This document shows, one piece after another, positions 15,794 to 26,340 of a DNA stretch of 64,000 bases. Every line of letters begins with the position of its first letter. Within the stretch, counting starts at the first letter, position 1. A program made the position numbers and the translations under genes. The notes beneath the pieces were generated by a model. The model was not told the DNA's origin. It was given only the letters and a program-made list of their open reading frames with translations, and searched no databases. Source of the DNA: Arenimonas sp. SCN 70-307 (lineage in GTDB: Bacteria > Pseudomonadota > Gammaproteobacteria > Xanthomonadales > Xanthomonadaceae); contig NZ_MEDO01000014.1 in NCBI RefSeq assembly GCF_001724815.1, positions 186,001 through 250,000 on the forward strand, in the 5' to 3' direction.

Positions 15794-16831
15794 TCAGTCG
15801 AACAGCTTCTTTTCCTTGGCGTACTCGCGGGCCTGCAGCTTGGTGACCAGGCCGCGCTTGACGATGTCCTGCAGGCACTGGTCGAGCGTCTGCATGCCGT
15901 ACTGCTGGCCGGTCTGGATGGCCGAGTACATCTGCGCGACCTTGTCCTCGCGGATCAGGTTGCGGATGGCCGGGGTGGCCACCATGATCTCGTGCGCCGC
16001 CATGCGGCCGCCGCCGACCTTCTTGAGCAGCGACTGCGAAATGACCGCGCGCAGCGACTCCGAAAGCATGGAGCGGACCATCGGCTTCTCGCCCGCCGGG
16101 AACACGTCGATGATGCGGTCGATGGTCTTGGCCGCCGACGAGGTGTGCAGGGTGGCGAACACCAGGTGGCCGGTCTCGGCGGCGGTGAGCGCCAGGCGGA
16201 TGGTTTCCAGGTCGCGCATTTCGCCGACCAGGATGTAGTCGGGATCTTCGCGCAGGGCCGAGCGCAGGGCCTCGTTGAAGCCGTGGGTGTCGCGGTGCAC
16301 CTCGCGCTGGTTGACCAGGCACTTTTGCGAGGTGTGCACGAATTCGATCGGGTCCTCGACGGTGAGGATGTGGCCGAACTCGTTCTTGTTGATGTGGTCG
16401 ACCATCGCCGCCAGCGTGGTCGACTTGCCCGAACCGGTGGGGCCGGTGACCAGGATCAGGCCCTGGGGCTGGTTGATCAGTTCGGAGAAGATCTTGGGCG
16501 CGGCCAGTTCCTCGAGCGAGAGGATCTGGCTGGGAATGGTGCGGAACACGGCGCCGGCGCCGCGGTTCTGGTTGAAGGCGTTGACGCGGAAGCGCGCCAG
16601 GCCGGGGATCTCGAAGGAGAAGTCGACCTCGAGGAACTCTTCGAAGTCGCGGCGCTGCTTGTCCGACATGATGTCGTACACGAGCGCGTGCACCTGCTTG
16701 TGGTCCAGTGCCGGGATGTTGATGCGCCGGACGTCGCCGTCCACGCGGATCATGGGCGGCAGGCCGGCCGACAGGTGCAGGTCGGAGGCCTTGTTCTTGA
16801 CCGAAAATGCCAGCAGCTCGGCAATGTCCAT
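15794..16831 (-). CDS. pilT: Type IV pilus retraction ATPase PilT
   Basis: VTGPTGSGKSTTLAAMVDHIN, LTVEDPIEFVH, GEMRDLETIRLALTAAETGHLVFATLHTSSAAKT. Confidence 0.96.
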   Translation of the reverse strand: MDIAELLAFSVKNKASDLHLSAGLPPMIRVDGDVRRINIPALDHKQVHALVYDIMSDKQRRDFEEFLEVDFSFEIPGLARFRVNAFNQNRGAGAVFRTIPSQILSLEELAAPKIFSELINQPQGLILVTGPTGSGKSTTLAAMVDHINKNEFGHILTVEDPIEFVHTSQKCLVNQREVHRDTHGFNEALRSALREDPDYILVGEMRDLETIRLALTAAETGHLVFATLHTSSAAKTIDRIIDVFPAGEKPMVRSMLSESLRAVISQSLLKKVGGGRMAAHEIMVATPAIRNLIREDKVAQMYSAIQTGQQYGMQTLDQCLQDIVKRGLVTKLQAREYAKEKKLFD

Positions 16832-16918
16832 TAGCTATGTCCCCTTGGCGCGTCAACGGATAGGCGACCGCACGTTCCCGGGGCAGTATAGCGCCATCCA
16901 CGAGGGGCAAATCCACCC

Positions 16919-17623
16919 ATGGAAACGCCAGGCCAGACCCTGCACGGTGTCCTGCAAACCATTGAAAACGCGGCCAAGCTGGCGGGCCGGCCAGCGGGCG
17001 TGAAGCTGCTGGCCGTGTCCAAGACCCGAAGCGCGGCCGAAGTGGCCGCCCTGGCCGGTGCCGGGCAGCGCGCCTTCGGCGAAAACTACGTGCAGGAAGG
17101 CGTGGCCAAGGCCCGCGAGCTGGCGCACCTGGGACTGGAGTGGCACCTGGTGGGCCACCTGCAGTCGAACAAGGCGCGCGAGGCCGCCACCTGGTTCGAC
17201 TGGGTCGAATCGGTGGACCGTCCCAAGCTGGTGAAGGCGCTCGACGAGGCCCGCCCCGCCGGCCGGCCGCCGCTGGACGTGCTCATACAGGTGAACGTGG
17301 ACGACGAAGCCAGCAAGTCCGGCTGCGCGCCCGCCGACGTGCCGGCGCTGGCCGCCGCCATCGCGGCCGCGCCGCGCCTGCGCCTGCGCGGACTGATGGC
17401 CATCCCGGCGCCCGCGCCCGACCCGGAACAGCGCCGCGCCAGCTTCCGCGCGCTGCGACGACTCTTCGACGCGCTGGCCTCGTCCCACCCCGGCGTGGAC
17501 ACGCTGTCGATGGGCATGAGCGACGACTTCCCACTGGCGATCGCCGAAGGCGCCACCCTGGTGCGCATCGGCACCGCCCTGTTCGGCCCGCGCGGCCAAG
17601 ACCTTCCCAAGGAACCCGGATGA
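16919..17623 (+). CDS. yggS: YggS family PLP homeostasis protein
   Basis: LLAVSKTRSAAEVAALAGAGQRAFGENYVQEGVAK...LEWHLVGHLQSNKAR...LSMGMSDDFPLAI. Confidence 0.95.
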   Translation: METPGQTLHGVLQTIENAAKLAGRPAGVKLLAVSKTRSAAEVAALAGAGQRAFGENYVQEGVAKARELAHLGLEWHLVGHLQSNKAREAATWFDWVESVDRPKLVKALDEARPAGRPPLDVLIQVNVDDEASKSGCAPADVPALAAAIAAAPRLRLRGLMAIPAPAPDPEQRRASFRALRRLFDALASSHPGVDTLSMGMSDDFPLAIAEGATLVRIGTALFGPRGQDLPKEPG

Positions 17624-18441
17624 CTATGGAAAAGCACGGCATCGCCTTCATCGGCGGCGGCAACATGGCCCGCAGCCTCATCGGCGGGCTGGTGGCCCGC
17701 GGACACGCCCCCGCCGCCCTGCGCGTGGCCGAGCCCGTGGCCGCGCTGCGCGAGGCGCTGGCGGCCGACTTCGGCGTGTCCAGCTTCGAGGCCGCGCCCC
17801 AGGCCGCCGAGGGTGCCGGCACCTGGCTGCTGGCGGTCAAACCGCAGGTGATGAAGGCCGTGTGCGAATCGCTGGCGCCGCTGGCGCAGGCCCAGCGGCC
17901 GCTGGTGGTGTCGATCGCGGCCGGCGTCACCGCCGGGCAGATCGAGGCCTGGCTGGGCGGCGGGCAGGCGGTGGTGCGCAGCATGCCCAACACGCCGGCC
18001 CTGCTCGGCGCGGGCGCCACCGGCCTGTTCGCCAATGCGCGCGTGGACGCGGACGGCCGCGCCGCGGCCGAGGCGCTGATGGGCGCGGCCGGCCTCACCG
18101 CCTGGATCGGCGACGAGGCCCTGATGGACGCCGTCACCGCGGTGTCGGGCAGCGGCCCGGCCTATGTCTTCCTGCTGGCCGAGGCCATGCAGGCGGCCGG
18201 CGAGGCCCAGGGCCTGGCGCCGGACACGGCCCGCACCCTGGTGCTGCAGACCATCCTGGGCGCGGCGCGCATGCTCAGCGAAACCGGCGAGCCCGCCGCC
18301 ACCCTGCGCCAGCGCGTCACCTCGCCCGGTGGCACCACCCAGGCGGCGATCGAGAGCTTCGAGGGCAATCACTTCCGCCGCATCGTGCACGAGGCCATCA
18401 CGGCCGCCACCGAGCGCGGCCGCCAGCTCAGCGCCGGCTGA
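17620..18441 (+). CDS. proC: Pyrroline-5-carboxylate reductase
   Basis: MTMEKHGIAFIGGGNMARSLIGGL...VRSMPNTPALLGAGATGL...AVSGSGPAYVFLLAEAM...VTSPGGTTQAAI; ATGA overlap with yggS. Confidence 0.95.
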   Translation: MTMEKHGIAFIGGGNMARSLIGGLVARGHAPAALRVAEPVAALREALAADFGVSSFEAAPQAAEGAGTWLLAVKPQVMKAVCESLAPLAQAQRPLVVSIAAGVTAGQIEAWLGGGQAVVRSMPNTPALLGAGATGLFANARVDADGRAAAEALMGAAGLTAWIGDEALMDAVTAVSGSGPAYVFLLAEAMQAAGEAQGLAPDTARTLVLQTILGAARMLSETGEPAATLRQRVTSPGGTTQAAIESFEGNHFRRIVHEAITAATERGRQLSAG

Positions 18442-18466
18442 TGGACGCAGGCGGGCGGGCGGCGCG

Positions 18467-18940
18467 ATGATGCAGGCCCGCCTTGAAGGAGGACTGGCCA
18501 TGCGCCCGATGCATTTGCTCGCCGCCGCCGCGCTCGCACTGGCCGCGGCCCTGCCCGCCGCCGGCTCGGGGTTCATGCGCACGGGCGACCTGCGCGTGCA
18601 CTTCAACGCCCTGCCCACCACCGAACTCACGCCCGAGGTGGCGCGCCAGTACGGCGTGACGCGTTCGGCCAACCGCGCGCTGGTGAACGTGTCGATCCGC
18701 CGCGGCGAACAGGGCGCGGACGAAGCCGTGGCCGCGCAGGTCACGGTGTCGGCCACCAACCTCGTCGGCCAGCGCCAGGACGTGCGCATGCGCGAGGTGC
18801 GCGACGGCGATGCGCTGTATTACCTGGGCGAGGCCCGCGTCACCGGCCAGGACACGCTGACCTTCACGCTGGAAGTGCGCATCGAGGGCGAGGCCCAGCC
18901 GATGACGGCCGTCTTCCGCCAGGAGTTCTTCCCCCAGTGA
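18467..18940 (+). CDS. DUF4426-like secreted protein
   Basis: Signal peptide (MRPMHLLAAAALALAAALPAAGSGF) then GDLRVHFNALPTTELTPEVARQYGVTRSANRALVNVSI; start could be ATG at 18500. Confidence 0.75.
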   Translation: MMQARLEGGLAMRPMHLLAAAALALAAALPAAGSGFMRTGDLRVHFNALPTTELTPEVARQYGVTRSANRALVNVSIRRGEQGADEAVAAQVTVSATNLVGQRQDVRMREVRDGDALYYLGEARVTGQDTLTFTLEVRIEGEAQPMTAVFRQEFFPQ

Positions 18941-19620
18941 GCCTGCTGCTCGTTCGCCACGGACAGGCGAGCTACGGCGCCGCCGACTACGACCAGCTCT
19001 CCGGGCGCGGCGTCGAACAGGCGCGGCGGCTGGGCGACTGGCTGGCCCGCGGCGGCCACCGCTTCGAGACCGTGGTCGTCGGCGGCATGCGCCGGCACCG
19101 GCAGACCGCCGAGGGCGTGCTGCAGGCCTTCGACGAGCAGGGCCTGGGCCTGCCCGAGCTGCACGAGGACCCGGGTTTCGCCGAGTTCGACCACGAGGCG
19201 GTGTTCGGCGCCTACATCAACGCCAACGCCGACCACCCGATCGTGCTGGCCAGCCGCAGCGGCCTGCCGCAGGACGTGGCGGCGATGCTGCGCGCCGCCC
19301 TGCTGGCCTGGGCCCGCGACGAGCTGCCGGGCCTGCCCGAGAGCTGGCAGGCCTTCGGCGAGCGCGTGCACGCCGCCGGCCAGCGGCTGCAGGCCCTGGC
19401 CGGCGGCAGCGAGGCGCTGGTGCTCACCTCCGGCGGCGTGATCTCGCGGCTGGCGCAGATCGCGCTGGACGTGCCGGTCGAACGCGCGGTCGAACTCAAC
19501 CTCTCGCTGCGCAACAGCGCGCTGAGCGAATTCCACCCGCACGCCGGCCGGCTGCGCCTGGGCAGCTGGAACGCCCTGCCGCACCTGCACGGGCAGCGGG
19601 AGCTGTGGACCTACTACTGA
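18937..19620 (+). CDS. Histidine phosphatase (phosphoglycerate mutase-like) family protein
   Basis: [26 protein letters not shown] motif; GTG start overlapping previous stop. Confidence 0.88.
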   Translation: MSLLLVRHGQASYGAADYDQLSGRGVEQARRLGDWLARGGHRFETVVVGGMRRHRQTAEGVLQAFDEQGLGLPELHEDPGFAEFDHEAVFGAYINANADHPIVLASRSGLPQDVAAMLRAALLAWARDELPGLPESWQAFGERVHAAGQRLQALAGGSEALVLTSGGVISRLAQIALDVPVERAVELNLSLRNSALSEFHPHAGRLRLGSWNALPHLHGQRELWTYY

Positions 19621-19627
19621 GGCACGC

Positions 19628-20854
19628 ATGAGCCACGACGCCGGCCTGTTCCCGTTCTCCCCGCGCTCGCGCGAGCTGCAGGCGCGCGTCGCGGCCTTCG
19701 TGGCCGAGCGCATCATTCCGGCCGAGCGCGAGTTCGCCGCGCACGCCGCCGACCCGGCCACGCGCTGGTCGATCCCGCCGGTGCTCGAGTCGCTCAAGGC
19801 CGAGGCCAGGGCGCAGGGGCTGTGGAACCTGTTCCTGCCCGCGTCCGCCGGCGGGCTGTCGAACCTCGACTACGCGCCGGTGGCCGAGGCCATGGGCCGC
19901 TCGCTGGTGGCGCCGGAGGTGTTCAACTGCAACGCGCCCGACACCGGCAACATGGAAGTGCTGATGCACTTCGCGACGCCCGCACAGCAGCTGCCGTGGC
20001 TGCCGCGGCTGCTCGCCGGCGAGATCCGTTCGGGCTTCGCCATGACCGAGCCCGACGTGGCCAGCTCGGACGCCACCAACATCGCCCTGCCGATCGTGCG
20101 CGAGGGCGACGAGTACGTCATCAACGGCCGCAAGTGGTGGACCACCGGCGCGGCCGACCCGCGCTGCGCGATCCTGATCGTGATGGGCGTGACCGAGCCC
20201 GAGGCGCCGGTGCACCAGCGCCAGTCGATGGTGCTGGTGCCGATGGACACGCCGGGCGTGCGCGTCGTGCGGCCGCTGACGGTGTTCGGCTACGACGACG
20301 CGCCCTCGGGCCACGTCGAGCTGGCCTTCGAGAACGTGCGCGTGCCGGTGGCCAGCCGCCTGGGCGAGCCGGGCAGCGGCTTCGCCATCGCGCAGGCGCG
20401 GCTGGGGCCGGGGCGCATCCACCACTGCATGCGCCTGATCGGCCTGGCGCAGCGCGCGCTGGAGGCCATGGTCGAGCGGGCCCGCACGCGCGTGGCCTTC
20501 GGCAAGCCGCTGGGCGGGCACGGTATGGCGCAGGAAGCGATCGCGATCAGCCGCTGCGAGATCGAGCAGGCCCGCCTGCTGACCCTGCAGGCCGCGGCGG
20601 CGCTGGACGCGCACGGCAACAAGGGCGCCAAGGACCTGGTGGGCATGATCAAGATCGTCGCGCCGTCGATGGCCTGCCGCGTCATCGACCGCGCCATCCA
20701 GATCCACGGCGGCGCCGGCCTCTCGCAGGACCTGTTCCTGGCCCAGGCCTACGCCGGCGCCCGCAGCCTGCGCCTGGCCGACGGCCCCGACGAAGTCCAC
20801 CTCACCGCCCTCGCCCGCTCCATGCTCAAAGGTAGTCGCAATGATCCTTCCTGA
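19628..20854 (+). CDS. Acyl-CoA dehydrogenase family protein
   Basis: [65 protein letters not shown]. Confidence 0.93.
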   Translation: MSHDAGLFPFSPRSRELQARVAAFVAERIIPAEREFAAHAADPATRWSIPPVLESLKAEARAQGLWNLFLPASAGGLSNLDYAPVAEAMGRSLVAPEVFNCNAPDTGNMEVLMHFATPAQQLPWLPRLLAGEIRSGFAMTEPDVASSDATNIALPIVREGDEYVINGRKWWTTGAADPRCAILIVMGVTEPEAPVHQRQSMVLVPMDTPGVRVVRPLTVFGYDDAPSGHVELAFENVRVPVASRLGEPGSGFAIAQARLGPGRIHHCMRLIGLAQRALEAMVERARTRVAFGKPLGGHGMAQEAIAISRCEIEQARLLTLQAAAALDAHGNKGAKDLVGMIKIVAPSMACRVIDRAIQIHGGAGLSQDLFLAQAYAGARSLRLADGPDEVHLTALARSMLKGSRNDPS

Positions 20855-21851
20855 AGGCGAGTTGGCGGCGTACCTCGAAGCCCACGTGGCGGGCTTCCGG
20901 GGGCCGCTGACGGCGACGAAGTTCAAGGGCGGGCAGTCGAACCCGACTTACCTCGTCGAGGCCGCGAGCGGGAAGTACGTGCTGCGGCGCAAGCCGCCGG
21001 GCAAGCTGCTGCCTTCGGCGCATGCGGTGGACCGCGAGTTCCGCGTGCTGCAGGCGCTGCACGGCGGGCCGGTGCCGGTGGCGCGGCCGCTGCACCTGTG
21101 CACCGACGACGGGGTGATCGGCTCGATGTTCTACCTGATGGACTTCGTCGACGGCCGCGTGCACTGGGATCCGTCCCTGCCCGGCATGGCACCGGCGCAG
21201 CGCAGCGCGCACTACGAGGCCATCATCGCCACCCTCGCCGCCCTGCACTCGCTCGATCCCGCCCGCGTCGGCCTGGCCGACTACGGCAAGCCGGGCAACT
21301 ACTTCCAGCGCCAGGTCCACCGCTGGACCGAGCAGTACCGCGCCAGCGAAACCCAGCCCATCCCGGCGATGGACGCGCTGATCGAACGGCTGCCCGCGCG
21401 CTGCCCCGAAGACGACGGCCGCGTCGCCCTGGTGCACGGCGACTTCCGCATCGACAACCTGATGTTCGCCGCCGACGCGCCGCGCGTGCTGGCCGTAGTG
21501 GATTGGGAACTGAGCACGCTCGGCCACCCGCTGGCCGACCTGGGCTACTTCTGCATGGCCCTGCGCCTGCCGCGCAACCCGGCCCTGCCCGGCCTGGCGG
21601 GCCTGGACCGCGAGGCGCTGGGCATTCCCGACGAAGCCGCGCTGCTGGCGCGTTATTGCGAACTCAGCGGCCAGCCCGCCCCGGCCGACTGGCCCTTCGT
21701 GCTGGCCTTCAGCTTCTTCCGCCTCGCCGCCATCGCCCAGGGCGTGGCCAAGCGCGCCCAGCAGGGCAATGCCTCGAGCGAACAGGCGGCGCAGGCCGGG
21801 CAGATGACGGCGATGCTGGCCGAACTGGGCGTCCGTGCACTGGGTGGCTGA
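20841..21851 (+). CDS. Phosphotransferase family (APH/ACAD10-like)
   Basis: [55 protein letters not shown]. Confidence 0.9.
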   Translation: MILPEGELAAYLEAHVAGFRGPLTATKFKGGQSNPTYLVEAASGKYVLRRKPPGKLLPSAHAVDREFRVLQALHGGPVPVARPLHLCTDDGVIGSMFYLMDFVDGRVHWDPSLPGMAPAQRSAHYEAIIATLAALHSLDPARVGLADYGKPGNYFQRQVHRWTEQYRASETQPIPAMDALIERLPARCPEDDGRVALVHGDFRIDNLMFAADAPRVLAVVDWELSTLGHPLADLGYFCMALRLPRNPALPGLAGLDREALGIPDEAALLARYCELSGQPAPADWPFVLAFSFFRLAAIAQGVAKRAQQGNASSEQAAQAGQMTAMLAELGVRALGG

Positions 21852-21912
21852 AGGGGTTGGTCGAAAGCCGGCTTTCGAATTTCATACGCGCACAATGGAA
21901 GCCAGACCGCAC

Positions 21913-22587
21913 ATGAGAATCTTTTTGCCGTTTGTCGCACTCCTGTCCGCCTGTGGCGGCAGCGTCACTGAAACAGCTGAGCACAAAGTCGACGGCGTAG
22001 CAGAGACGTTCTGCGTTCCAAACGACCTGACCGTTCAAGCGCCTTGGTGGGTCCCCGAAGACCAGCCGGACACCCCGAGCGGCTTTGCCTTTTCGGGTTG
22101 TTGGAGCGACCGCGATCGCGCTGTCGATTGCCCCTTCCCCCGTAACGTCAGAGGGGGCACGGTCCATGGGCTGAACCACAATCTCCCCCGCAAGTACGCG
22201 GCCATACCCGCGGATGCGTTGTTGCGCACAGTCCTCGAAGAGCCAGACACGAATTTTTCGGTCGCTGATTCCGGGCGCTATGTGTCCGCACGAAACAGTC
22301 GCCTATGGCGGGACTGGTACATCTGGAAGATGTCCGTGCCGGCTGCGGGTGCCAGCCGCCCCGCTTTTCAGGACGACGACGAGCTGATGGCCACATGCCA
22401 TGAATCCGGCTCGGTGCAGAAGCCTCTCGCGGACTCGCCGGAGAACATTTTCTGTCAACGCAGCTTCGTGAATGGGAATCTCTCGATTTCCTATTCTTTC
22501 GAGTCGCCACAGATCGTACCCACGGACTTCACCGAGCTTGATGAAGCCATAGTTTCAGTGGTCAACGGTTGGCGGTGTGAGATCTGA
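21913..22587 (+). CDS. Hypothetical lipoprotein
   Basis: MRIFLPFVALLSACGGS lipobox; lower GC than flanks; no recognised family. Confidence 0.6.
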   Translation: MRIFLPFVALLSACGGSVTETAEHKVDGVAETFCVPNDLTVQAPWWVPEDQPDTPSGFAFSGCWSDRDRAVDCPFPRNVRGGTVHGLNHNLPRKYAAIPADALLRTVLEEPDTNFSVADSGRYVSARNSRLWRDWYIWKMSVPAAGASRPAFQDDDELMATCHESGSVQKPLADSPENIFCQRSFVNGNLSISYSFESPQIVPTDFTELDEAIVSVVNGWRCEI

Positions 22588-22624
22588 CTGAGTCAGATGC
22601 TCTATCGGTCTTGATCGGCCCTTA

Positions 22625-22651
22625 TCCGCGTTTTTCCGCGTCAATCCGCGT
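22625..22651. repeat. Three TCCGCGT units at 10-bp period
   Basis: tccgcgt at 22625, 22635, 22645; overlaps the 3' end of the next minus-strand gene. Confidence 0.7.
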
Positions 22652-23624
22652 TCAAATCGAGAGCCCCGCAATCCGCCGCCTCACCGCCCGGCAGCGCGGC
22701 CAGCGTTTTTTCGAGCGCGTCCCGCCACGGCGAAGACGCGGGAGTGGCGAACTGCACGGGCTCGAGCAGTGCGCGCGCGCTGTCGCCGCAGCCGAGCTCG
22801 CCCAGCACCGTGGCGGCGTTGTTGGCCAGCACAGGGTCGCCGGGCGCGGCGGCCAGGCCGCCCTGGAACCAGCGCAGCGCCGCGCGCTTGTCGCCGGCAC
22901 CGTAGTCGAGGTTGCCCAGCGCCAGCCAGGCGCGCGGATCGTCCGGCCAGCGCGTGCGCGCGGCCTCCCAGGCCCGGCGCGAGGCCTCCACGCCGCCCAC
23001 GGCCTCGAAGGCCGCCACCGATTCGGCATACCGCAGCGGATCGGCACGCGCCGGCAGTTCGCCCGGCCGCATCGCCACGAAACCCCAGCGCCCGGCCCAG
23101 TCCCAGGTGCGCAGGAAGCTGCGCGCACGCACCGGCTTGCGTTCGTCCACGCCGGTGTTGAGCACCAGGCGATTGCGCGCCGGCTCGCTGCCCACCACCA
23201 CCGCGTAGTGCCAGCGCGGCACGCTCGGCGTCCACAGGTTCTGCAGCACCAGCACCGGGCGGCCGGCCTCGAGTTCGTCCAGCAGCGCCTGCGGCTCGCC
23301 ATCGACCACGTAGGGAATGCGGCCTGCGCGCCGGCTGGCCGCCAGCAGCTCCACTTGCAGGCTGCCCTTGCGACCCGGCAGGAACACCTGCGGGCGCAAC
23401 GCCTCGGGCGAGGTTTCCACGCCGCTGGCGCCCAGCACGCCGGCCAGCGCAGCCGGGCCGCACTGGTATTCGGTTTGCGGATGGAAGGGCACGCCCCCGA
23501 GCACGAGGGCTTCGCCGGCCGGCAGCTGCATGCGCGGATTCACCGCGCAGCCGGCCAGCGCCAGCGCCGAAAAAAGAAACGCGCACCGCAGGAGGCGGCG
23601 CGCGTTCCGGGACGCCAGGCGCAT
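22641..23624 (-). CDS. PA2778-like C39-type cysteine peptidase/TPR lipoprotein
   Basis: Lipobox ALALAGC; QTEYQCGPAALAGVLG (Cys) and WHYAVVVG (His); C-terminal TPR-like region. Confidence 0.82.
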   Translation of the reverse strand: MRLASRNARRLLRCAFLFSALALAGCAVNPRMQLPAGEALVLGGVPFHPQTEYQCGPAALAGVLGASGVETSPEALRPQVFLPGRKGSLQVELLAASRRAGRIPYVVDGEPQALLDELEAGRPVLVLQNLWTPSVPRWHYAVVVGSEPARNRLVLNTGVDERKPVRARSFLRTWDWAGRWGFVAMRPGELPARADPLRYAESVAAFEAVGGVEASRRAWEAARTRWPDDPRAWLALGNLDYGAGDKRAALRWFQGGLAAAPGDPVLANNAATVLGELGCGDSARALLEPVQFATPASSPWRDALEKTLAALPGGEAADCGALDLNAD

Positions 23625-23992
23625 CAGGCGCGCTTGAAGATGTCGATGGTGCCGGTGAGCTCGAGCACGATCAGCACCACCAGCACGATGCCCAGCACGG
23701 CGAGCACGCCGCCGGCCGGCAGCTCCTCGAGCTGGCCGTGCAGCTGGGCCAGTTCGGCGTCGCTGAGCGAGGCGATGCGGCCGTCGACGTCGGACGGGTC
23801 CACGCCCATCTCGACCATCATGCGCGCCACGTCCTCGCGGGCCAGGGCTTCGCGCACCTGCGCTTCCTGGGCGGCGCGGGACTCGACGGCGACGGCCTGC
23901 TGGGTGGAGATCAGGGTTGCATTGGCCAGGCTGGTGGTGCCGGCGAACACGAGGGCAACGGACAGCACGAACGCCACGATCTTGCTTGCCAT
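23624..23992 (-). CDS. PA2779-like small membrane protein
   Basis: 122 aa, N-terminal signal, REDVARMMVEMGVDPSDVDGRIASLSDAELAQLHGQLEELPAGG, C-terminal TM; 1-nt overlap with the peptidase gene. Confidence 0.8.
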   Translation of the reverse strand: MASKIVAFVLSVALVFAGTTSLANATLISTQQAVAVESRAAQEAQVREALAREDVARMMVEMGVDPSDVDGRIASLSDAELAQLHGQLEELPAGGVLAVLGIVLVVLIVLELTGTIDIFKRA

Positions 23993-24062
23993 GGTTTACT
24001 CCGTTCAGTCGCGGGGGGCTTTCCTTATGCCACAGCCCGCCCGCAGCGCCAACCCGCCGCGT

Positions 24063-24863
24063 TCAGCTTGCCGCCCGGGCCCAGGCGCGGATGTGCGCCG
24101 CCATCTCGCGCACGCCCTCGGTCAGCGCCGCGGGGCCGGGCTGGAGGATGATGGGCGACTTGATCTCGTGCAGCGCGCCGCCGCGCACCGCCGGCACGTG
24201 CTGCCAGCCCGGGCGCGCGGCGACCTTGTCCGGGCGGAACTTCTTGCCGCACCACGAGCCGAACACGATGTCCGGCGCGCGCGCGATGATTTCGTCGTCG
24301 TTGGCCAGGATGCGGTACTTGGCCAGCGACTGCGCCGCCAGCTCGGGGAAGATGTCGTCGCCGCCGGCGATGCGCACCAGTTCGGCCACCCACTGGATGC
24401 CGCTGATGCGCGGCTCGTCCCATTCCTCGAAATACACCTTCGGACGGCGCGGCAGCGTGGCCGCTTCGGCGACCACTGCGTCCAGCCCGCGGCGCAGGCC
24501 GTCGGCGTACTCGTTCGCCGCCGCGGCCGCGCCCACCAGCGCGCCGAGCCGCCGCACGTAGTCGAGGATGCCGTCCACGCTGCGGTGGTTGCTGATCCAC
24601 ACCTCCACGCCGCGCCGCACCAGCTCGGCGGCGATGTCGGCCTGGATGTCGGAAAAACCGACCACGAAATCCGGCTGCAGCTTCAGGATCTCGTCGATCT
24701 TCGCCGAGGTGAAGGCGCTGACCTTGGGCTTTTCCTTGCGCGCCCTGGGTGGCCGCACCGTGAAGCCGCTGATGCCGACGATGCGATCCTGCTCGCCCAG
24801 GGCGTACAGGACTTCCGTGGGCTCCTCGGTGAGGCAGACGATGCGCCGCGGGCCGTGGCTCAC
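24063..24863 (-). CDS. Periplasmic-binding-protein fold, cobalamin-binding (BtuF-like)
   Basis: GTG start 24863: [38 protein letters not shown]...[27 protein letters not shown]; no obvious signal peptide. Confidence 0.75.
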   Translation of the reverse strand: MSHGPRRIVCLTEEPTEVLYALGEQDRIVGISGFTVRPPRARKEKPKVSAFTSAKIDEILKLQPDFVVGFSDIQADIAAELVRRGVEVWISNHRSVDGILDYVRRLGALVGAAAAANEYADGLRRGLDAVVAEAATLPRRPKVYFEEWDEPRISGIQWVAELVRIAGGDDIFPELAAQSLAKYRILANDDEIIARAPDIVFGSWCGKKFRPDKVAARPGWQHVPAVRGGALHEIKSPIILQPGPAALTEGVREMAAHIRAWARAAS

Positions 24864-25480
24864 GGATACAGCATCCGCTTGGTCCAGGCGCCGTCGACGC
24901 GTTCGTAGTGGTGGCGCTCGTGCAGGCGGTACTTCGCGCCGTACCAGATCTCGATGCGCTCGGGCACCACGCGGAAGCCCGACCAATGGGGCGGCCGCGG
25001 CACCTCGCTGCCTTCGAATTTCTTTTCGAACGCCGTGAAGCGCGCCTCGAACTGCTCGCGCGAGGCCATCGCCTGCGACTGCAGCGAAGCCCAGGCGCCG
25101 ATCTGGCTCGGCCGCGGGCGCGAAGCGAAATAGGCATCGGCCTCGGCCAGCGACACCGGCTCGACCGTGCCCTCGATCTTCACCTGCACCTGCTCGCGCA
25201 GCGTCTTCCACAGGAACAGCAGCGCCGCGTGCGGGTTGCCGGTGAGCTGGCGGCCCTTGCGGCTGTCGTAGTTGGTGTAGAAGACGAAGCCGCGTTCGTC
25301 GTGCGACTTGAGCAGCACCGTGCGCGCCGAGGGCCGGCCCTGGTCGTCGGCGGTGGCCACGGTCATGGCCGTGGGCTCGGGGTCGCCGGCCTGCGTGGCC
25401 TCGGCCAGCAGGGCCGAGAAGGTGGCCAGGGCTTCGGCCAGCAGCGGGTCGGTGGGCGTTGCAGACGAATCGTTCATCAC
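24860..25480 (-). CDS. pdxH: Pyridoxamine 5'-phosphate oxidase
   Basis: [41 protein letters not shown]...[20 protein letters not shown]. Confidence 0.93.
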   Translation of the reverse strand: MMNDSSATPTDPLLAEALATFSALLAEATQAGDPEPTAMTVATADDQGRPSARTVLLKSHDERGFVFYTNYDSRKGRQLTGNPHAALLFLWKTLREQVQVKIEGTVEPVSLAEADAYFASRPRPSQIGAWASLQSQAMASREQFEARFTAFEKKFEGSEVPRPPHWSGFRVVPERIEIWYGAKYRLHERHHYERVDGAWTKRMLYP

Positions 25481-25512
25481 GTGCTCCCAAGGCTTGGCTT
25501 ATTGTCGCGCCG

Positions 25513-26340
25513 ATGGACCCTTCCCTGCACCCTTCCGGCGGCCACCACACGCCCGACTTCATCGCCGCGCGCCTGGCCGAGGCCCTCGGCCTGGTCGCCG
25601 AGGTGCCCGTGTATGGCCTGACCGGCCTGCAGGGCACCGGCAAGTCCACCCTGGCCGCCGACATGGCGGCGATGGCGCGCCGGCGCGGCCTGCCGGTGGT
25701 GGTGCTTTCCATCGATGACTTCTACCTCGGCCGGCGTGAGCGCCAGGCCCTGGGCCGCAGCGTGCACCCGCTGCTGGCCACCCGCGGGCCGCCGGGCAGC
25801 CACGACCTGGCGCTGGCGATCGAAACCCTCGACGGCCTGCGCGCGGGCCGCCAGGTGCCGCTGCCGCGCTTCGACAAGATCAGCGACCGCCGCCTGCCGC
25901 CCTCGCGCTGGCCGCGCTCGCCGGCCGGCGCCCGGGCCGTCGTCTTCGAAGGCTGGTTCCACAAGGTGCCGGCCGAGGACGCGGCCGCGCTGGCCACGCC
26001 GCTCAATCCGCTCGAACGCGACGAAGACCCCGACGGCACCTGGCGCCGCTTCTGCAATGACGCGCTCGCCGGCTATGCGCCGCTCTGGCAGCGGCTCGAC
26101 CACCTCACCTGGCTGCGCGGCCCCGGCTTCGAGGTCGTGCCCACCTGGCGCTGGCAGCAGGAACTGACGCTGCAGGCCGCCAACCCGGGCCGCCAGGCGA
26201 TGTCGCGGGCCCAGGTGGAGCGCTTCATCCTGTTCTTCGAGCGCACCAGCCGGCGGGCGATGCAGGCCTTGCCCGGCATCGCCGACCAGGTGATCGCGCT
26301 GGGCGCGGATCGACGGGTGCTCAGCGCTCCGTCGGGCTGA
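25513..26340 (+). CDS. D-glycerate 3-kinase-like P-loop kinase
   Basis: VYGLTGLQGTGKSTLAADM, SIDDFYLGRRERQALGRSVHPLLATRGPPGSHD, VFEGWF. Confidence 0.8.
   Translation: MDPSLHPSGGHHTPDFIAARLAEALGLVAEVPVYGLTGLQGTGKSTLAADMAAMARRRGLPVVVLSIDDFYLGRRERQALGRSVHPLLATRGPPGSHDLALAIETLDGLRAGRQVPLPRFDKISDRRLPPSRWPRSPAGARAVVFEGWFHKVPAEDAAALATPLNPLERDEDPDGTWRRFCNDALAGYAPLWQRLDHLTWLRGPGFEVVPTWRWQQELTLQAANPGRQAMSRAQVERFILFFERTSRRAMQALPGIADQVIALGADRRVLSAPSG

Noticed and set aside
24063-25712. 549-aa minus ORF fusing BtuF-like and upstream sequence
   Set aside because: Upstream part is out of frame with pdxH; GTG at 24863 overlapping the pdxH stop gives the expected start
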